Below, in pieces: positions 33,770-44,634 of a DNA stretch of 60,000 bases (positions are counted from its first letter, which is position 1; every line of letters begins with the position of its first letter). A model generated the notes under the pieces. That model did no database searches, was not told where the DNA came from, and was given only the letters and a program-made list of their open reading frames with translations. Origin of the DNA: Takakia lepidozioides (Eukaryota > Streptophyta > Takakiopsida > Takakiales > Takakiaceae); NCBI GenBank assembly GCA_030704615.1, contig CM060734.1, positions 39,822,042 to 39,882,041 of the forward strand. The letters are read 5' to 3'. Made by a program: the position numbers and the translations under genes.

Positions 33770-33990
33770 ATTGATTGGTAATCGAACCCGCAATCTCATA
33801 CTTAAAAAACATAATCCTTACCAAACCACCACCCATTTAATCTTGTTACATAGGTTTTGCAGTATCTATATATCTATCTTCTGAAACATTTTTATTTTAC
33901 AAAAACATAATGTCCATCGGAGATAGAACCCACAACCTATCGGGTATCAAGCCTAATTCATACCACTACACTACCCATTTAGACTTGAAA
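33770..33990 (-). mobile_element. Two adjacent tRNA-derived SINE-like units
   Basis: Minus-strand box A/box B pairs: GGTGGTTTGGTAAGGATTA with GCGGGTTCGATTACC (33,775-33,840), and TAGTGTAGTGGTATGAATTA with TGTGGGTTCTATCTCC (33,915-33,985). Neither folds into a full tRNA. They resemble the units at 19.2 and 25.5 kb in layout. Confidence 0.42.
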
Positions 33991-34343
33991 CACTATTGAA
34001 ATGAAACACTAATGAGATAAAGATAGTCACCCTGTGTGTACATAACATGCTACAATACTCATAAGGGTTGATCTTACTAATGATGAAATTTGATAGTGCT
34101 GAAGTGCATGTCGAACTTGCATTCAGGTAAAGGGATCTATGAAATGCAGTAGAGATCTATGTACAAACTATTATATAGATAAATCAAATGACAGGAAGAT
34201 AACATGAAATCTGATTTCAACACCATGTCATTTGTCCCATTTGTTTTACCTTACACTAGAGAGAAATATATGTATTATAAAAAATAACCAAAAATTCGGA
34301 CTGACAATGAGGACAATGTATTGTATATGTAATTTCTAATTAC

Positions 34344-37300
34344 CTACATAACATCATCAGCTGATATTTCATCATCTGTGTCATAAGCCTGTGATTCAGA
34401 GGCATACACCAAAGCCTCAACTCTACGCAACCTATCTATGGATTGTCCAACAATAGCTGCTCTTCGGTCAAACAACAGATCATTGGAAAGACCTACATCA
34501 CGTTGTTGATGTATTGAATGCAAAGCTTGGGACTCGGCATACGAAGGTAGATAAAACAATGAAAGAGGACTTTGGGTAGACTATCGTAGATGGTCCGCAC
34601 AATCCCATCACTGCATCACACATACATGTATACTTATGTTAACAAATCAAATGGGAATGGTTTGCTTTGCAAATAATATAGAGATTGCAACAAAGGAATG
34701 GAGGCGAGACATACTCACTAGGAAGTACTGCCGAGATGAAGACCAAGCTTGCGCGCCACTTTAGGAGCGGGGGGTTCCAACAAACTCACAAGACGTTGAA
34801 TGGTTGGAGTTACCACAGATGAAACTAAAACAGGTTGAGTATTTTGAAGTGCAGAGAGACGTGCTGCATACAACGTCTGGTCCCCCTCAAGACCAAATAC
34901 GTGACGTCCAGACTTGCGGGCAGCAATAATGTAGAACCTGCAGGAAAAAACATGCAATGGTGATATTATATCGGATAACAGTTATGATCATGAATCAGCT
35001 CAGAAGATTTTTAATTACAAAATGGAGACCAATGCAAACCTGTGCCAGCTGTGAGATCCAAAATGCGGGAGCCAGGAGGTGAGCATGTCTCCAACAACAC
35101 TTGCATGAAGGCGGGACTACGGTCTCGCGCACCCCTCCAGGCTTGTTGAGGAGTTTGCATGGGTAGTGCAACATCTGGAATGTGGTTGTAGATGACATCC
35201 AACTCAACAGGGTCTGCAAGGGGGTCGACAACTTTGCCAGACTCGCGCAGTTTGAATAGTCCTCCTTGCTTGGTGAGGACATGGGCGTGGAAGAACATGG
35301 TCTGTTAGACGTGCCATTTCCACAAAAACAGTGCACCCGGATGGTTGTCTGAGTGTGTAGAGGGGTGGTATTGATGCAAGTATATTTCCTTGATAATACG
35401 GAAATAGAGCTGCCCCTGGAGTAAGAAAAGAGCTCCAATGCAAAGGAATCATCGGAGCCCTGCAAGAACACCAAGCATCCATTGTCATCCAACATGTCAT
35501 TAGCAATGGAGAATGCATACTCCCAATACCGTTTATCGAAAGCATTCCAGGGAGGAATCTGTACACCATCCAAACAGCCCTGTACATGCATTCCTGTTGG
35601 GCAGTCCACGATGATCATGTCCACAGCCACAGGCACGCTTTTTCCATCCACAACACTAGACCAAGTTCCTGGCAACTGCAAACAACATACATAAAATGTA
35701 GGAGTCAATAGCCGGATGATGAGGATATAAAAATATCAAAGAATTCCTTACATTCAAGTTTGTTTGTTGGGGGAAACTCACATTTTTGAAGAACTCCATG
35801 AGCTCTTTCAAGGTCGCATCAGGAGATGTACTTGAGGCCTCCACCATATCAATGAAATGAGTAGGCATGATCTTCATGCGATACATGCTAGGTGCACCAC
35901 CAGAAAATGACACTGCACTGTAAGGATGTTCGCATGCCTTTGGCTTGTTTCCTCGAGTAGTAGGTGCATGCACTACAACCAACTGATTTGAAGGATGTGA
36001 AGAACTACCAATAGGACGAGCAATAGAAGCCACACCTACATTGGGGGCCACACCTGCATTGACATCCGCACATTTTTTTTTTCGTGATTTGCGTTTTGGT
36101 ACACCCACAACGGCAGGGGACCACTTGGGCTACAACGTCAGCGGCCTGTGTAGCAATTTGTTCTGCATGCTCCAGATCAAGAACAGGGACTTCAGTGGAG
36201 ATACCCCCTTCATCACTCACTGACTGCCTGCGAACACATTCCTTATGAAGTCCCATTTCCGCATAGGGGATAGTACCCTTGGGCATATCCAAATACCAAC
36301 CCCCCCCTTCCCAGTGTTCTACACCCCAATCTTCCTCAATTGCAGGTGTGTACATGGAAGCTTGTTGAGCACCAAACTTCCAGGCCATCAGAACTTGGGC
36401 TCAGCCTTAAGTCGATCACTCGGTACAAGCACAAATCTCATGTACCTAAAATACAAACACATTCAAAGTTATTGTGGAGACAAATATTTATGCAACATGT
36501 TCAACAATTGAACAAGCACATTAAGAAACGTGTATATCCCAATGTACTAGAAAAATACTTGAAGTATAGACATTTTTGACTTACAAGGTATATATACTAT
36601 CCATGTACAATGCAATGGAAAGATGGCACCTGAATAAAATCCGTCTCACCACCTTCTCCCCACCTGTTTGTTATTCCCAATCATTGCCTCTGAATGGCCC
36701 CTTTGGCAATGAGAACTCTCTATGAAACAACTCATTGAAATGAGTCATCTTCCATGTATCCATGTAGTCTCCCAGACTCTCACTCTCTCCTTCCTCCAAG
36801 GCAACATGAAATTGGCCAAGCTGAGTGGTGTACAAGGCAAACTGAGCCAAGGCAACCTTGCGAAGCTGCCAGAAAATACAGTCAGTTAAATAACTATGTT
36901 AATGTGTCATCAACAAAATGAATTAATTGCATTGAGAAGATAGTGATTGTATATGTACCTGCCACCAAAAAGTCCTTCTATTCAGCTAAGGATCAAGTGT
37001 TGGCCCACTGATAGGCCCGGGTGGAAAAAAATTACGGTCGTGAAGTGTTTGGTCTCCATTCCATATATGTAGCCATTCCACCTTTTCTTCAGGATCCACC
37101 CGGGCGGTAGCAATGTTCAATGTTCACCATTTTCTCTTGGGTCATTTCCTCCGATTTTGCCTTTACACGTGACCAATGCAGTTTAAGTTCTTGGAGAAAC
37201 CCCTCTCCAAGGGTTGGATTAGCAATATGAAGCAACTTCACAAGCTGACTCTTGTGTTGCTCCCTTGCTTTCAATCTAGCCTGTCTCATTGTATCTTCAA

Positions 37301-38812
37301 GGCCCTCTTGACTCTTTGGCCCCTCAGCAAGTTTGTAAGCTTCCCCCGCCATGCGTTGGGCCTCAACAATATCATGCTGCCAAAAGAACCAAAACAGTTC
37401 ATAACATTAACCAGAGGTGAATCTTGTCTATGGATGCAAAGAATAAAACTTGGTTAAGACATGATGTTACCTTGTACAAAATCTCTGTCATTGCATGGAC
37501 TGTCAGGTTATACCAAGTCTTTCCTGCTTTCTTGATGCATTCGTCGTATTGCTCTTTCCTCAATACATTCTTCCATTCAGAGACAGGTGTAAGGCCAATC
37601 ATATTGAGCTTGCAAACCAAGTGCACAAATTTGGATGTAACATGTGCCATCTCTGTTGCCCTACACATATAAAATATGATCATTAGAAAGAAGATGTGTA
37701 TGTGTACATCCATTGAGTAAGAACATGATAACATTGAACATGAAAGTAAATGAAGAATAGAAAGGAAACTCACACATTCACTCCATCCATGATGGACCTG
37801 AGGGAACCACAATTTTCAATGTCCGCATTGAGCACCCAACTTGTCAGGAAGAATGAATCTTTGTATTTGATTACTAATTTGAAATATAGCCAGCTCTAGC
37901 AAAGCAGGCCAGTAGGTTGGATCTATGATATAAGGCCAATGTAAGGCCTCTATGTGCTAATCCCCCCCCCCCACTAGCAAGCCATGGAGGCCTAGGGGAG
38001 GGTGGATTGTATTCTTTTTGTCTTGGGGTTTGGGCGGGCTAATTTCGCTTGACAGCAGCTATCCCAAAGTCGCGAGCAGCCCGAGAGGAGCCCGGGTGCT
38101 GCGCCTAGAGAGTAAGGACTCGATTACTAAAAGCGTGGAGGCAGCCGTGGTCAAGCCACGACGTACGGGTGCGGGGCCCCAGCGCTGACCTTAAGTTGTA
38201 CTGAGATCAAGTACATCAGCCGCGTGGCACAAGCGTGCGAGCACAGACATGTCTTGACAAGTTGGCCCCATGAACTTCATTGATATAGGGATACCATGCT
38301 TGAAGCCTATGATTCCCATCCCAGACATGAAACATCTTCCCCTGAAGATGATGCAACTTTGGCTTAGACTCAAAATACTTCTCAAACTCATCATTGACTG
38401 TTTTCCAATGACTATCCCATGTAGAGATGATATCTGGACCTACATCTATAGTAGATCCATCAATCCCCTCAACAGAAACATAGAACACGGCTGCTCCTGG
38501 ATGGTATCCAGAATAGAAGTCTCCTCTAAGCTTTAGGATGTCGTTGGCAAGGGCGGGCCTAACAACCTGCATAGAAATCATGCGACACAATGGAATGTCC
38601 ATAACTCCATCCTCAATGAGGAGGGACCTGAAAGTTACATTCAGATCTTGTTTCTTTTCCAGAATAATTGCCTGTTTGGCATCTAGAGAAAGAGGATCAC
38701 TAGATGTTGTATCCTCTTCATACTCATCTGCCCCCCAATTCCCTGCATCAATGTTGTCAATAATGGTTGCAAGCGTCCCGGCCTCCACAGCTTCAGTTGT
38801 AGTAGTAATTTC
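34344..38812 (-). pseudogene. ParB-like domain plus beta-class DNA methyltransferase gene (copy 1), probably decayed
   Basis: Exons with good splice sites on the minus strand: 38,812 to about 38,250; 37,660-37,471; 37,376-36,959; 36,865-36,630; 36,445-35,782; 35,675-35,040; 34,937-34,719; last exon to the TAG at 34,344. Order of parts: acidic start; ParB/sulfiredoxin-like domain (IPLCRMISMQVVRPAL, then HVWDGNHRLQAW near 38,315); helical middle; basic NLS-like PKRKSRKKK; methyltransferase motif IV position VDCPTG (about 35,600); then SPPGSRILDLTAGTG (about 35,050) joined to AARKSGRHVFGLEGDQTLY. Motif IV before motif I marks permuted N4C/N6A methyltransferases. Lesions: frameshifts near 37,112, 36,400, 36,118 and 35,320, TAG at 36,986, TAA near 36,665, and an insertion at 38,245. 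VDCPTG lacks the usual PP. Bacterial ParB-methyltransferase fusions are known. Confidence 0.72.
37953..38245. other. GC-rich insertion interrupting the ParB-like exon region of copy 1
   Basis: Similarity with copy 2 stops after the codons for LSRH. What follows is a 293-bp GC-rich block unlike its AT-rich surroundings, bounded by TGTGCT (37,953) and AGCACA (38,245), with a C-run at about 37,963. The inverted ends are like those of an LTR, but the five flanking bases differ (CTCTA and GACAT), so a solo LTR is not proven. The block removes the end of the ParB-like exon and its donor site. Confidence 0.45.
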
Positions 38813-39019
38813 CTAATTCCATAGACCAAAACAGTTCAAGATGTCAGTGTATGAGAAGAGCACATGTGTGAATGTATAATATGTAAAAAGAATAGTTCAG
38901 TGTCATGGTTGCATGAAGAAAACAAATGAATTTGGATAGTCAACTAATTCCATGAATATCCTTGTCTTTCAAAGCTTACAACTTGGAACAGCATACAGGC
39001 CTGAGCATCCTGACAGAGG

Positions 39020-40195
39020 ACCTCCGACCACCTACGCCGGCGCATATGACACATATGTGCAACCAACTCAAAATTTGACAAGCTTTGAGGCCCTTGAAGA
39101 AATTTTTGCTCAAGGAGCTCCAAGCATATGCGTCGGCACATACCATGGAAGGGAGGTTGTAGCCAAACATACAGGAGCACCTTGAAAGATCAAACTAGGC
39201 CTATGGAAGCATGTGGAGTTGTGGAGGTGACAACGTAGAATCTTGAGATACTTGAATACTATGATCAACCAAAATAGGGAAGGTTCCCCAAGCGTCTGCG
39301 CCGACGGAGGTGGCAGCCTCGACACTTTGGAGCTTACGTAACACAAGGAATATACAACAAAAAACCTAGCTCTAAGCATCTCCGCTGGCGGAGATGCTTG
39401 CTGAGGTTCCTGAAACCTAGGAGCTGAGCAAAAAAAGATTGTGCTCAATGGGTATGCGCCGGCGGATATGGCAGCCCAGCCCGCTCGGAGCATCAACAAC
39501 TTATGAGAATGCGGAGAAACAAAAGAGATGGAAGGGGGGGAGAACTTTCTGAAATATGTGAGCAACCCTGCTGCACGGGTCTGCGTTGACAGAGGTGGCA
39601 GCCTTGGCGCTTTGGAGCTTCCGTAACACAAGGAATATGCAAAAAAAACCAAGCTCCAAGTGTCTCCGCCGGCGGAGACGCTTGCAGGAGGTTCCTAAAA
39701 CCTATGAGCTGAGCAAAAAAAAATGTACTCAATGGGTATGCGCCGGCGGATATGCCAGCGCAGCCCGCTCGGAGCATCAACAACTTTTGAGCATGCGGAA
39801 AAACAAAGGAGATGGAAAATGGGAGAACTTCCTGAAACATTTGAGCAGCCCTGCTGCATAGGTATGCGTCGGCGGATACGCCAGCCCAACCCGCTCGGAG
39901 CATCAGCAACGTATGAGCATGCAAAAAAATAAACGGGATGGGAGTAGAGGAGCACTTCCTGAAACTTGTGAGCATCCCAGCTCCAACGGTATGCGCCAGT
40001 AGAGGTGGCAGCCCAGCCCTTCCAAGCATCAGAAAAAACCAAGGGGAATGAGCTGTCTCCGCCGGCGGAGACGGTTGTGTGTATGTGTGGAGATTCGCAA
40101 ACTTGTGAGAATTGAAGTGACTTAGGCATCTGCGCCGGCGGAGGTGCTAGATTAGGAGCAGCTTGGTGGGGCTTATGCGATGGCGCATATGCCTA
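39020..40195. repeat. Palindrome array I: GCGCCGGCGGA-type motifs in a ~288-bp higher-order repeat
   Basis: About thirteen imperfect palindromes built on CGCCGGCG or one-base variants lie near 39,030, 39,130, 39,297, 39,385, 39,457, 39,585, 39,668, 39,745, 39,870, 39,995, 40,068, 40,132 and 40,178. Arms extend to 10-12 bases, e.g. GTCTCCGCCGGCGGAGAC at about 39,662. The region 39,290-40,020 is also a higher-order repeat of about 288 bp (39,447 and 39,735 start alike; CCCGCTCGGAGCATCA recurs). The array fills the interval between a possible 5' exon with a perfect AAG/GTAAGT donor (40,233, minus strand) and the 38,812 acceptor of the ParB-methyltransferase gene, so it is probably intronic or just upstream. 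Confidence 0.8.
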
Positions 40196-40232
40196 AGTGC
40201 AGGTCATGAAAAAAAACAAAACTACAACTTAC

Positions 40233-40400
40233 CTTCTCCGTCCGCAACTTGCCTCTACCACCACCACCAGCAACGCCTCCCCCCTGAAGTGTCTTACTTC
40301 CTCCCCATCGCCGCAACAGCTCGTTGCCTCGAGGTGGTATAGTATAAGGCCGAGATGCGGCGCCTCCGTCTCCTCTTTGCAACGGGAGTCTCCAGGGTGT
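40233..40400 (-). other. Possible 5' (leader) exon of the ParB-methyltransferase copy 1
   Basis: Minus-strand sequence ends in GACGGAGAAG followed by GTAAGTTG, an excellent donor. The open frame upstream is Gly/Arg-rich (KTLQGGGVAGGGGRGKLR) but has no ATG in frame, so the exon may be untranslated or its start may lie elsewhere. The link with the gene across the array is inferred from strand and splice phase only. Confidence 0.4.
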
Positions 40401-40562
40401 AGAGACTAGAGACGTGTTAAGTGCTTGTGTAGTTTGTGTGTGTCTGTTTGGGGGAGTGGCAAGGGATAATGTGCAAGTATACTAGACTACGTTAGTGTAG
40501 TAATGATACCGGGTTAGTCATGTAGTAATGGCAACAAGTTTAACTGAATAGAAACAGTTTAT

Positions 40563-40845
40563 TCTAGCGCCGACCGAAGGTCGAGAGCTAGTTTAGCATA
40601 GAGCAGGAATAGGGTGCCATAGTGCCACATCATCATCGCCATGTGTCGTAGCCACGTGTCGTCGCCACGTTTCGTACGTCGTCAATTTCTTTCTATCTGC
40701 CCGGATTGCTCGAAAAATCCGAAAATAACTTCTTGAACGGTACTTCGTCGAGACTGACCCTTTTCCTCCCTGCTTCTGTTTGATGTTCAAAGAAGAGAGA
40801 GAGAGCGCGAGCGCAATGGCTACATAGGTTGATAAGGCCTGGCCA
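40563..40845 (+). repeat. PPR-module 5' repeat, copy C
   Basis: This matches 9584-9845 nearly base for base by eye (GAGCTAGTTTAGC through AACTTCTTGAACGGTACTTC to GTTGATAAGGCC). It lacks the first ~100 bases of copies A and B. It opens the third PPR module, directly upstream of palindrome array I on the other side. Confidence 0.75.
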
Positions 40846-41099
40846 CAAGATCGAGAACAGTATGGTGATGGAAGAGTTCAAAGTGCGGTTCTGGTGTAGA
40901 CGGTGGAGCTCCTTTGGAGCTTGCAGATGAAAGTGAGTATGACTCACAGTGACGCAGCCTTGTCATGCACAAGCTTGTTTAGCCTCTTGGACATGTTGAA
41001 ATATTCCTCATTGTGTAGTGTCCAATGAGCTCACAGTGACTCGCGTGAATGCTGTTGAAAACTAAACTAGAACTCCTCAAAAAAGGACCTGTCACAGTT

Positions 41100-42152
41100 T
41101 TGATTGTGTCCGATTTTTGGGCACAAACGTCTACAGTGCTGCCATGAAGTTTTGAAAGATCTCTATAATGGTGGGACAGCCGTAAAGGCAAAGTGTAGCT
41201 TTTGTAGTGTACAATGTGAAGAAGTTTGTCCGTTGTGCAAAAGTGGGTCCTTCATGATTTGTTCTTTGCCGTGTTGTTTACAATGTACTTGGGAGGGTCG
41301 GCTCGGTTTTTCAGGCGGTGCTTCAATCTATTGCGCCTCAGCTGCACCGTGGTGGTCCTCAGAGACCAATCAGTTATCACCCAACTACAGACACAAGCAG
41401 CGCACACAAGAAGTCCTTTGGGTTGGTGGTTGGTTGAATCCCCCTTCGGTGAAAGAAAAGCTAGCTGCCTTCATGACACAAGGTGAAGGACAATGTGGTG
41501 AGGGCACCTTCTTCTTCAACACATTTAAGCCTGCTTTGTCCTCTTATCAGAATCTTATCAGACAATCGAGGCAAAAAGGAGAATGCTTGTTAAACTTCAG
41601 AGAAGTAGACAACAAGATGCATCACAAAGCTTTCTTGGAAATTGTCATCCTCTCTCTCTCTCTTTCTCCCCAGCACATTTTTAAAGTCTTGGGACCAATT
41701 TAGAGTAGGAGCTAGTGTGTGATCAGTAGGGTTTGGGTGTTTGCTAGAAAAAATTCAGCTGTCATTGTCAGCTTCTAGCAGCAAGGGCAAGGTCTATGCA
41801 TTAATGGTGCTGAGGAAGGGATAGTTGAAGGAGAGCAGGGATAGAGTGTGGGTCCAGATTCATCCAAGAGGGATGGATATCAGGCACAATAGTGCCCATG
41901 ATTCCCTGTGGATTGATAGCTACAGGAAACCTACATGGGTAGATGGTCAATTGGAAACAGCGGCAGCGACATATTTGAAATCAGGTGCTCCACCATGGCC
42001 ACAGCTTCCAAGGGAGGACCAAGAGATGGAGTCCACAATACCGCTTCTGGCACTTCTGGGCACGTGAGGATGCTATGTGAGGCAGGGCAACTGAAAGAGG
42101 CTCTACAGATTTTGAAGGGTTTCAGCAGATTCAACAGATTCATATACTTATG
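41100..42152 (+). pseudogene. PPR module C, 5' half up to the Ty3 insertion
   Basis: It contains the shared block TGTACTTGGGAGGGTC (about 41,285), the sequence corresponding to the ends of the captured fragments in module A (GAGGGCACCTTC, about 41,505), the ~200-bp leader unit (41,745-41,950), and the PPR leader GHVRMLCEAGQLKEALQIL (from about 42,058). PPR coding is cut at 42,152 by the Ty3 LTR and resumes at 49,120. Frame breaks exist before the insertion, so the gene was probably already dead. Confidence 0.78.
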
Positions 42153-42875
42153 TGTCGCGGCCCTTTGCCTTGAGGGCAGGGGGTCGGGACACATGAGGGG
42201 CTGCCCCTGTGGTGGGGGCAGCGGCGGCGATAGGTATGGGGGGCTGAAGCACCCTTGAGTGCCCAAGGCACTCAAGGAGGCGGAGGCGCTCACTAGGTGG
42301 AGCCCCGCACACGGGTTGCGGTGGAGGTGGCTCCACAAGGGGTGGTGGTAGCTTAGTGGGACTTAGTGGGGGTGGCATAGGACTCACTATGGGGTGGAGA
42401 CCTCGAGGTGGGAGTCGTGGAGAGTCTTGGGACTCATCACGGTCCATTGGGGCCGCGGTGAGTGGGCCAAGACTCACCGCGACTCACCACCGGGAGTCGA
42501 GGGTTTTCGTGGTGGTTCGCCATAAAATGGCATGGCTGGTTATGAAACCCCCGCGGACAGCTACAGAAGTATATATAGGGAGTAGTAACCCCGAGAACGG
42601 TGCAAGCCCGTTGGTGACCAAAAACTAGTGAGTAAGCGTGCGAGCCGGAAAGCGACCAAAGAGTGGGGAGCTGTTCCGGACTGCCATCTACCAAAGGGAA
42701 TTCTCCTAGTCCCAAATAGGTGGAGGGTTTAGAGGGAAGCGGAAGGGGACCGTTATGTCCCGGTGAGCAGCCGAAACTCCAAGTTGGCCCGGCGGCCAGG
42801 TTGGGAGTCAGGCGCGCGCATCAAAGCGAGTAACTATGACTTGAAGGGGAGTTTACCGAACTGAGGTGTGCGACA
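42153..42875 (+). repeat. 5' LTR of the chromovirus
   Basis: 723 bp, TGTCGC...GCGACA. A TATATATA box at 42,570-42,577 is the likely Pol II promoter. GC-rich short repeats (GACTCACC/GAGTC words) lie upstream of it. Confidence 0.95.
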
Positions 42876-42877
42876 CT

Positions 42878-42889
42878 TGGTATCAGAGC
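42878..42889 (+). other. Primer-binding site for initiator methionine tRNA
   Basis: TGGTATCAGAGC starts two bases downstream of the LTR and matches the 3' end of plant initiator Met tRNA, the usual primer of plant Ty3 elements. Confidence 0.95.
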
Positions 42890-42930
42890 TTAGAGTTCAG
42901 TACGCGATCGTCCTTGGGATTGGCCTCATC

Positions 42931-44547
42931 ATGGGGTCGGGCAAGCCGAAGCGAAAGCGGAACGGCCCAAAAGATGATGATCCCGGTGAGCCCGATGGGG
43001 GCGACGTGTCACCGAGGCGGCCGTTTGAGGAAGCGATTAATGTTTCCGAAAACGAGGCCGCTCAGGAGCGGGAGGAATCCGAGGAGTCGGAGCCCGAGGA
43101 ATCTTTGAGAGCTCCGACAAACCAAGAGATGCCTCCCATGCCGGCAGCCTTTTGGGAAGGGTTGTTGGCGCAGTTTGGCGGGACGTTGAAAGACGTGTTG
43201 AAGGCGGCTAATGCCACTTCCACCAAGGCAAAGTTTAAGGTGAAGCCTAAGGAACCCGGCACCTTCGAGGGCGTTCGAAACCGGAAGGCACTCAACACCT
43301 GGCTCCTGGAGCTAGAGCAGTACTTCCGGGCGGCCAAGTTGAGTGACGAGGATCGGGTGGAAGTGGCTCCCACCTATTTGAGGGGCTATGCTCAACAATG
43401 GTGGCAGAAACGCCTTCACGACCGAGGCCCAAGCCCGGAAACCTTGAACTGGAGTGAGTTCAAGGAATTGATGAAGAGACAGTTTGTGCCCCTCAACGCG
43501 TCCTGGCTTGCCCGGGACAAGATGAGGAATTTGAAGCAAACAGATGACATTCGGGGGTATGTCCAGGCTTTCAATGTGCTGTTGCTCGAAGTCGCGGACA
43601 TGGCAGAACCAGAAATGGTCTTCAACTTTGTGGCGGGACTGGCCCCATGGGCTAGGCGGAAGTTGGAGGAGAAGCCACCCAAGACTTTGAACGAGGCAAT
43701 TGAGAGAGCTGAATGTTTCTCGGATGTCCCTAGGGGTGAGAGACAAGGCCGTACGGAGCTGAACCACAAGAAGACCCGGCGGGAAGGTGACTCCTCCCGA
43801 CCGGAAAAGAAGTGGGATAGGCCACGCGGCGAAAATGGCACGTGGAAATCGAGGGGAGGTCCTTCACACGTCAAGGCGGCACCCGGTGCTTCGAAAGGAA
43901 AAACGGGTGGAGCGACTTATGGCGGACAGAAGGCGACCTTTGATGGAGTGTGTTTCAATTGCGGGGAGCCCGGGCACATGGCCAAGAAGTGCACGAAGCC
44001 CCGGCAATTGAACATGACTCGGGCGACCACGGAGCTGTCGGAAGATACCATCAGTCGCTTGGTGGAAGCGGTGGTCGCCAGGACTTGCAAGGTAGGCAAA
44101 TTTTCTTGTGAGTTGTATCAGGAAACTGGCGCCTTACGAAAAGGGAGTCAGTTATTGTTCGTGGATGGGATAATATCCGGAACTAATGTGTCGTTGTTGG
44201 TGGACATAGGAGCGTCGCACTCCTTCATGACGCCGGCGGCGGCGCGAAAGTTGGGACTCCCGACAAGTGACGTGGGGGCCTCTATTGAGGTGCGCTCTGC
44301 CAAAGGAGAACCTCAGTTGGCGACAAGGTTGGCGTTTGATGTTCCTCTTCAACTGGGGAGTTGGGAGGGACGTGAGAACTTCACTATCTGCGAGATCGAT
44401 GGAGTGGATCTCATTTTGGGAATGACCTTTTTGAGCAAATCCGGAGCGGTCATAGATGGCCGCAAGAGAGTAGTCACGCTGCCATGTGGGAATGGTGGCG
44501 AGGTTTTACGAGTGTCGGAAACGCCCAAATCCGTGGAGGGCGAATAA
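42931..44547 (+). CDS. gag-pro: Ty3 gag-protease
   Basis: The first ATG after the primer site opens 538 codons (MGSGKPKRKRNG...). A basic/acidic N-terminus leads into the capsid-type retrotransposon gag region (LNTWLLELEQYFRAAKL, YLRGYAQQWW). A basic linker follows, then the CCHC zinc knuckle CFNCGEPGHMAKKC (43,951-43,992) for RNA packaging, and an aspartic protease with the active site DIGASHSF (about 44,200) in place of the common DTGAS. The frame ends at TAA 44,545, just before the protease-RT linker; the next stretch continues in another frame. Confidence 0.92.
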   Translation: MGSGKPKRKRNGPKDDDPGEPDGGDVSPRRPFEEAINVSENEAAQEREESEESEPEESLRAPTNQEMPPMPAAFWEGLLAQFGGTLKDVLKAANATSTKAKFKVKPKEPGTFEGVRNRKALNTWLLELEQYFRAAKLSDEDRVEVAPTYLRGYAQQWWQKRLHDRGPSPETLNWSEFKELMKRQFVPLNASWLARDKMRNLKQTDDIRGYVQAFNVLLLEVADMAEPEMVFNFVAGLAPWARRKLEEKPPKTLNEAIERAECFSDVPRGERQGRTELNHKKTRREGDSSRPEKKWDRPRGENGTWKSRGGPSHVKAAPGASKGKTGGATYGGQKATFDGVCFNCGEPGHMAKKCTKPRQLNMTRATTELSEDTISRLVEAVVARTCKVGKFSCELYQETGALRKGSQLLFVDGIISGTNVSLLVDIGASHSFMTPAAARKLGLPTSDVGASIEVRSAKGEPQLATRLAFDVPLQLGSWEGRENFTICEIDGVDLILGMTFLSKSGAVIDGRKRVVTLPCGNGGEVLRVSETPKSVEGE

Positions 44548-44634
44548 ACCTTCTATCAGCAAAGGAGTGGGCCGTGGAGGAGACACACGAGTCCCAGTTT
44601 TTGCTTTACATTAGAGAAGTGAAAGGAGAAGGCG

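Noticed and set aside
37953-38245. Proven solo LTR
   Set aside because: TGTGCT/AGCACA ends are suggestive, but flanking 5-mers do not match, so it is left as an unassigned insertion.
42153-42875. Open frames within the LTRs as genes
   Set aside because: They occur identically in both LTRs and are by-products of GC-rich LTR sequence.
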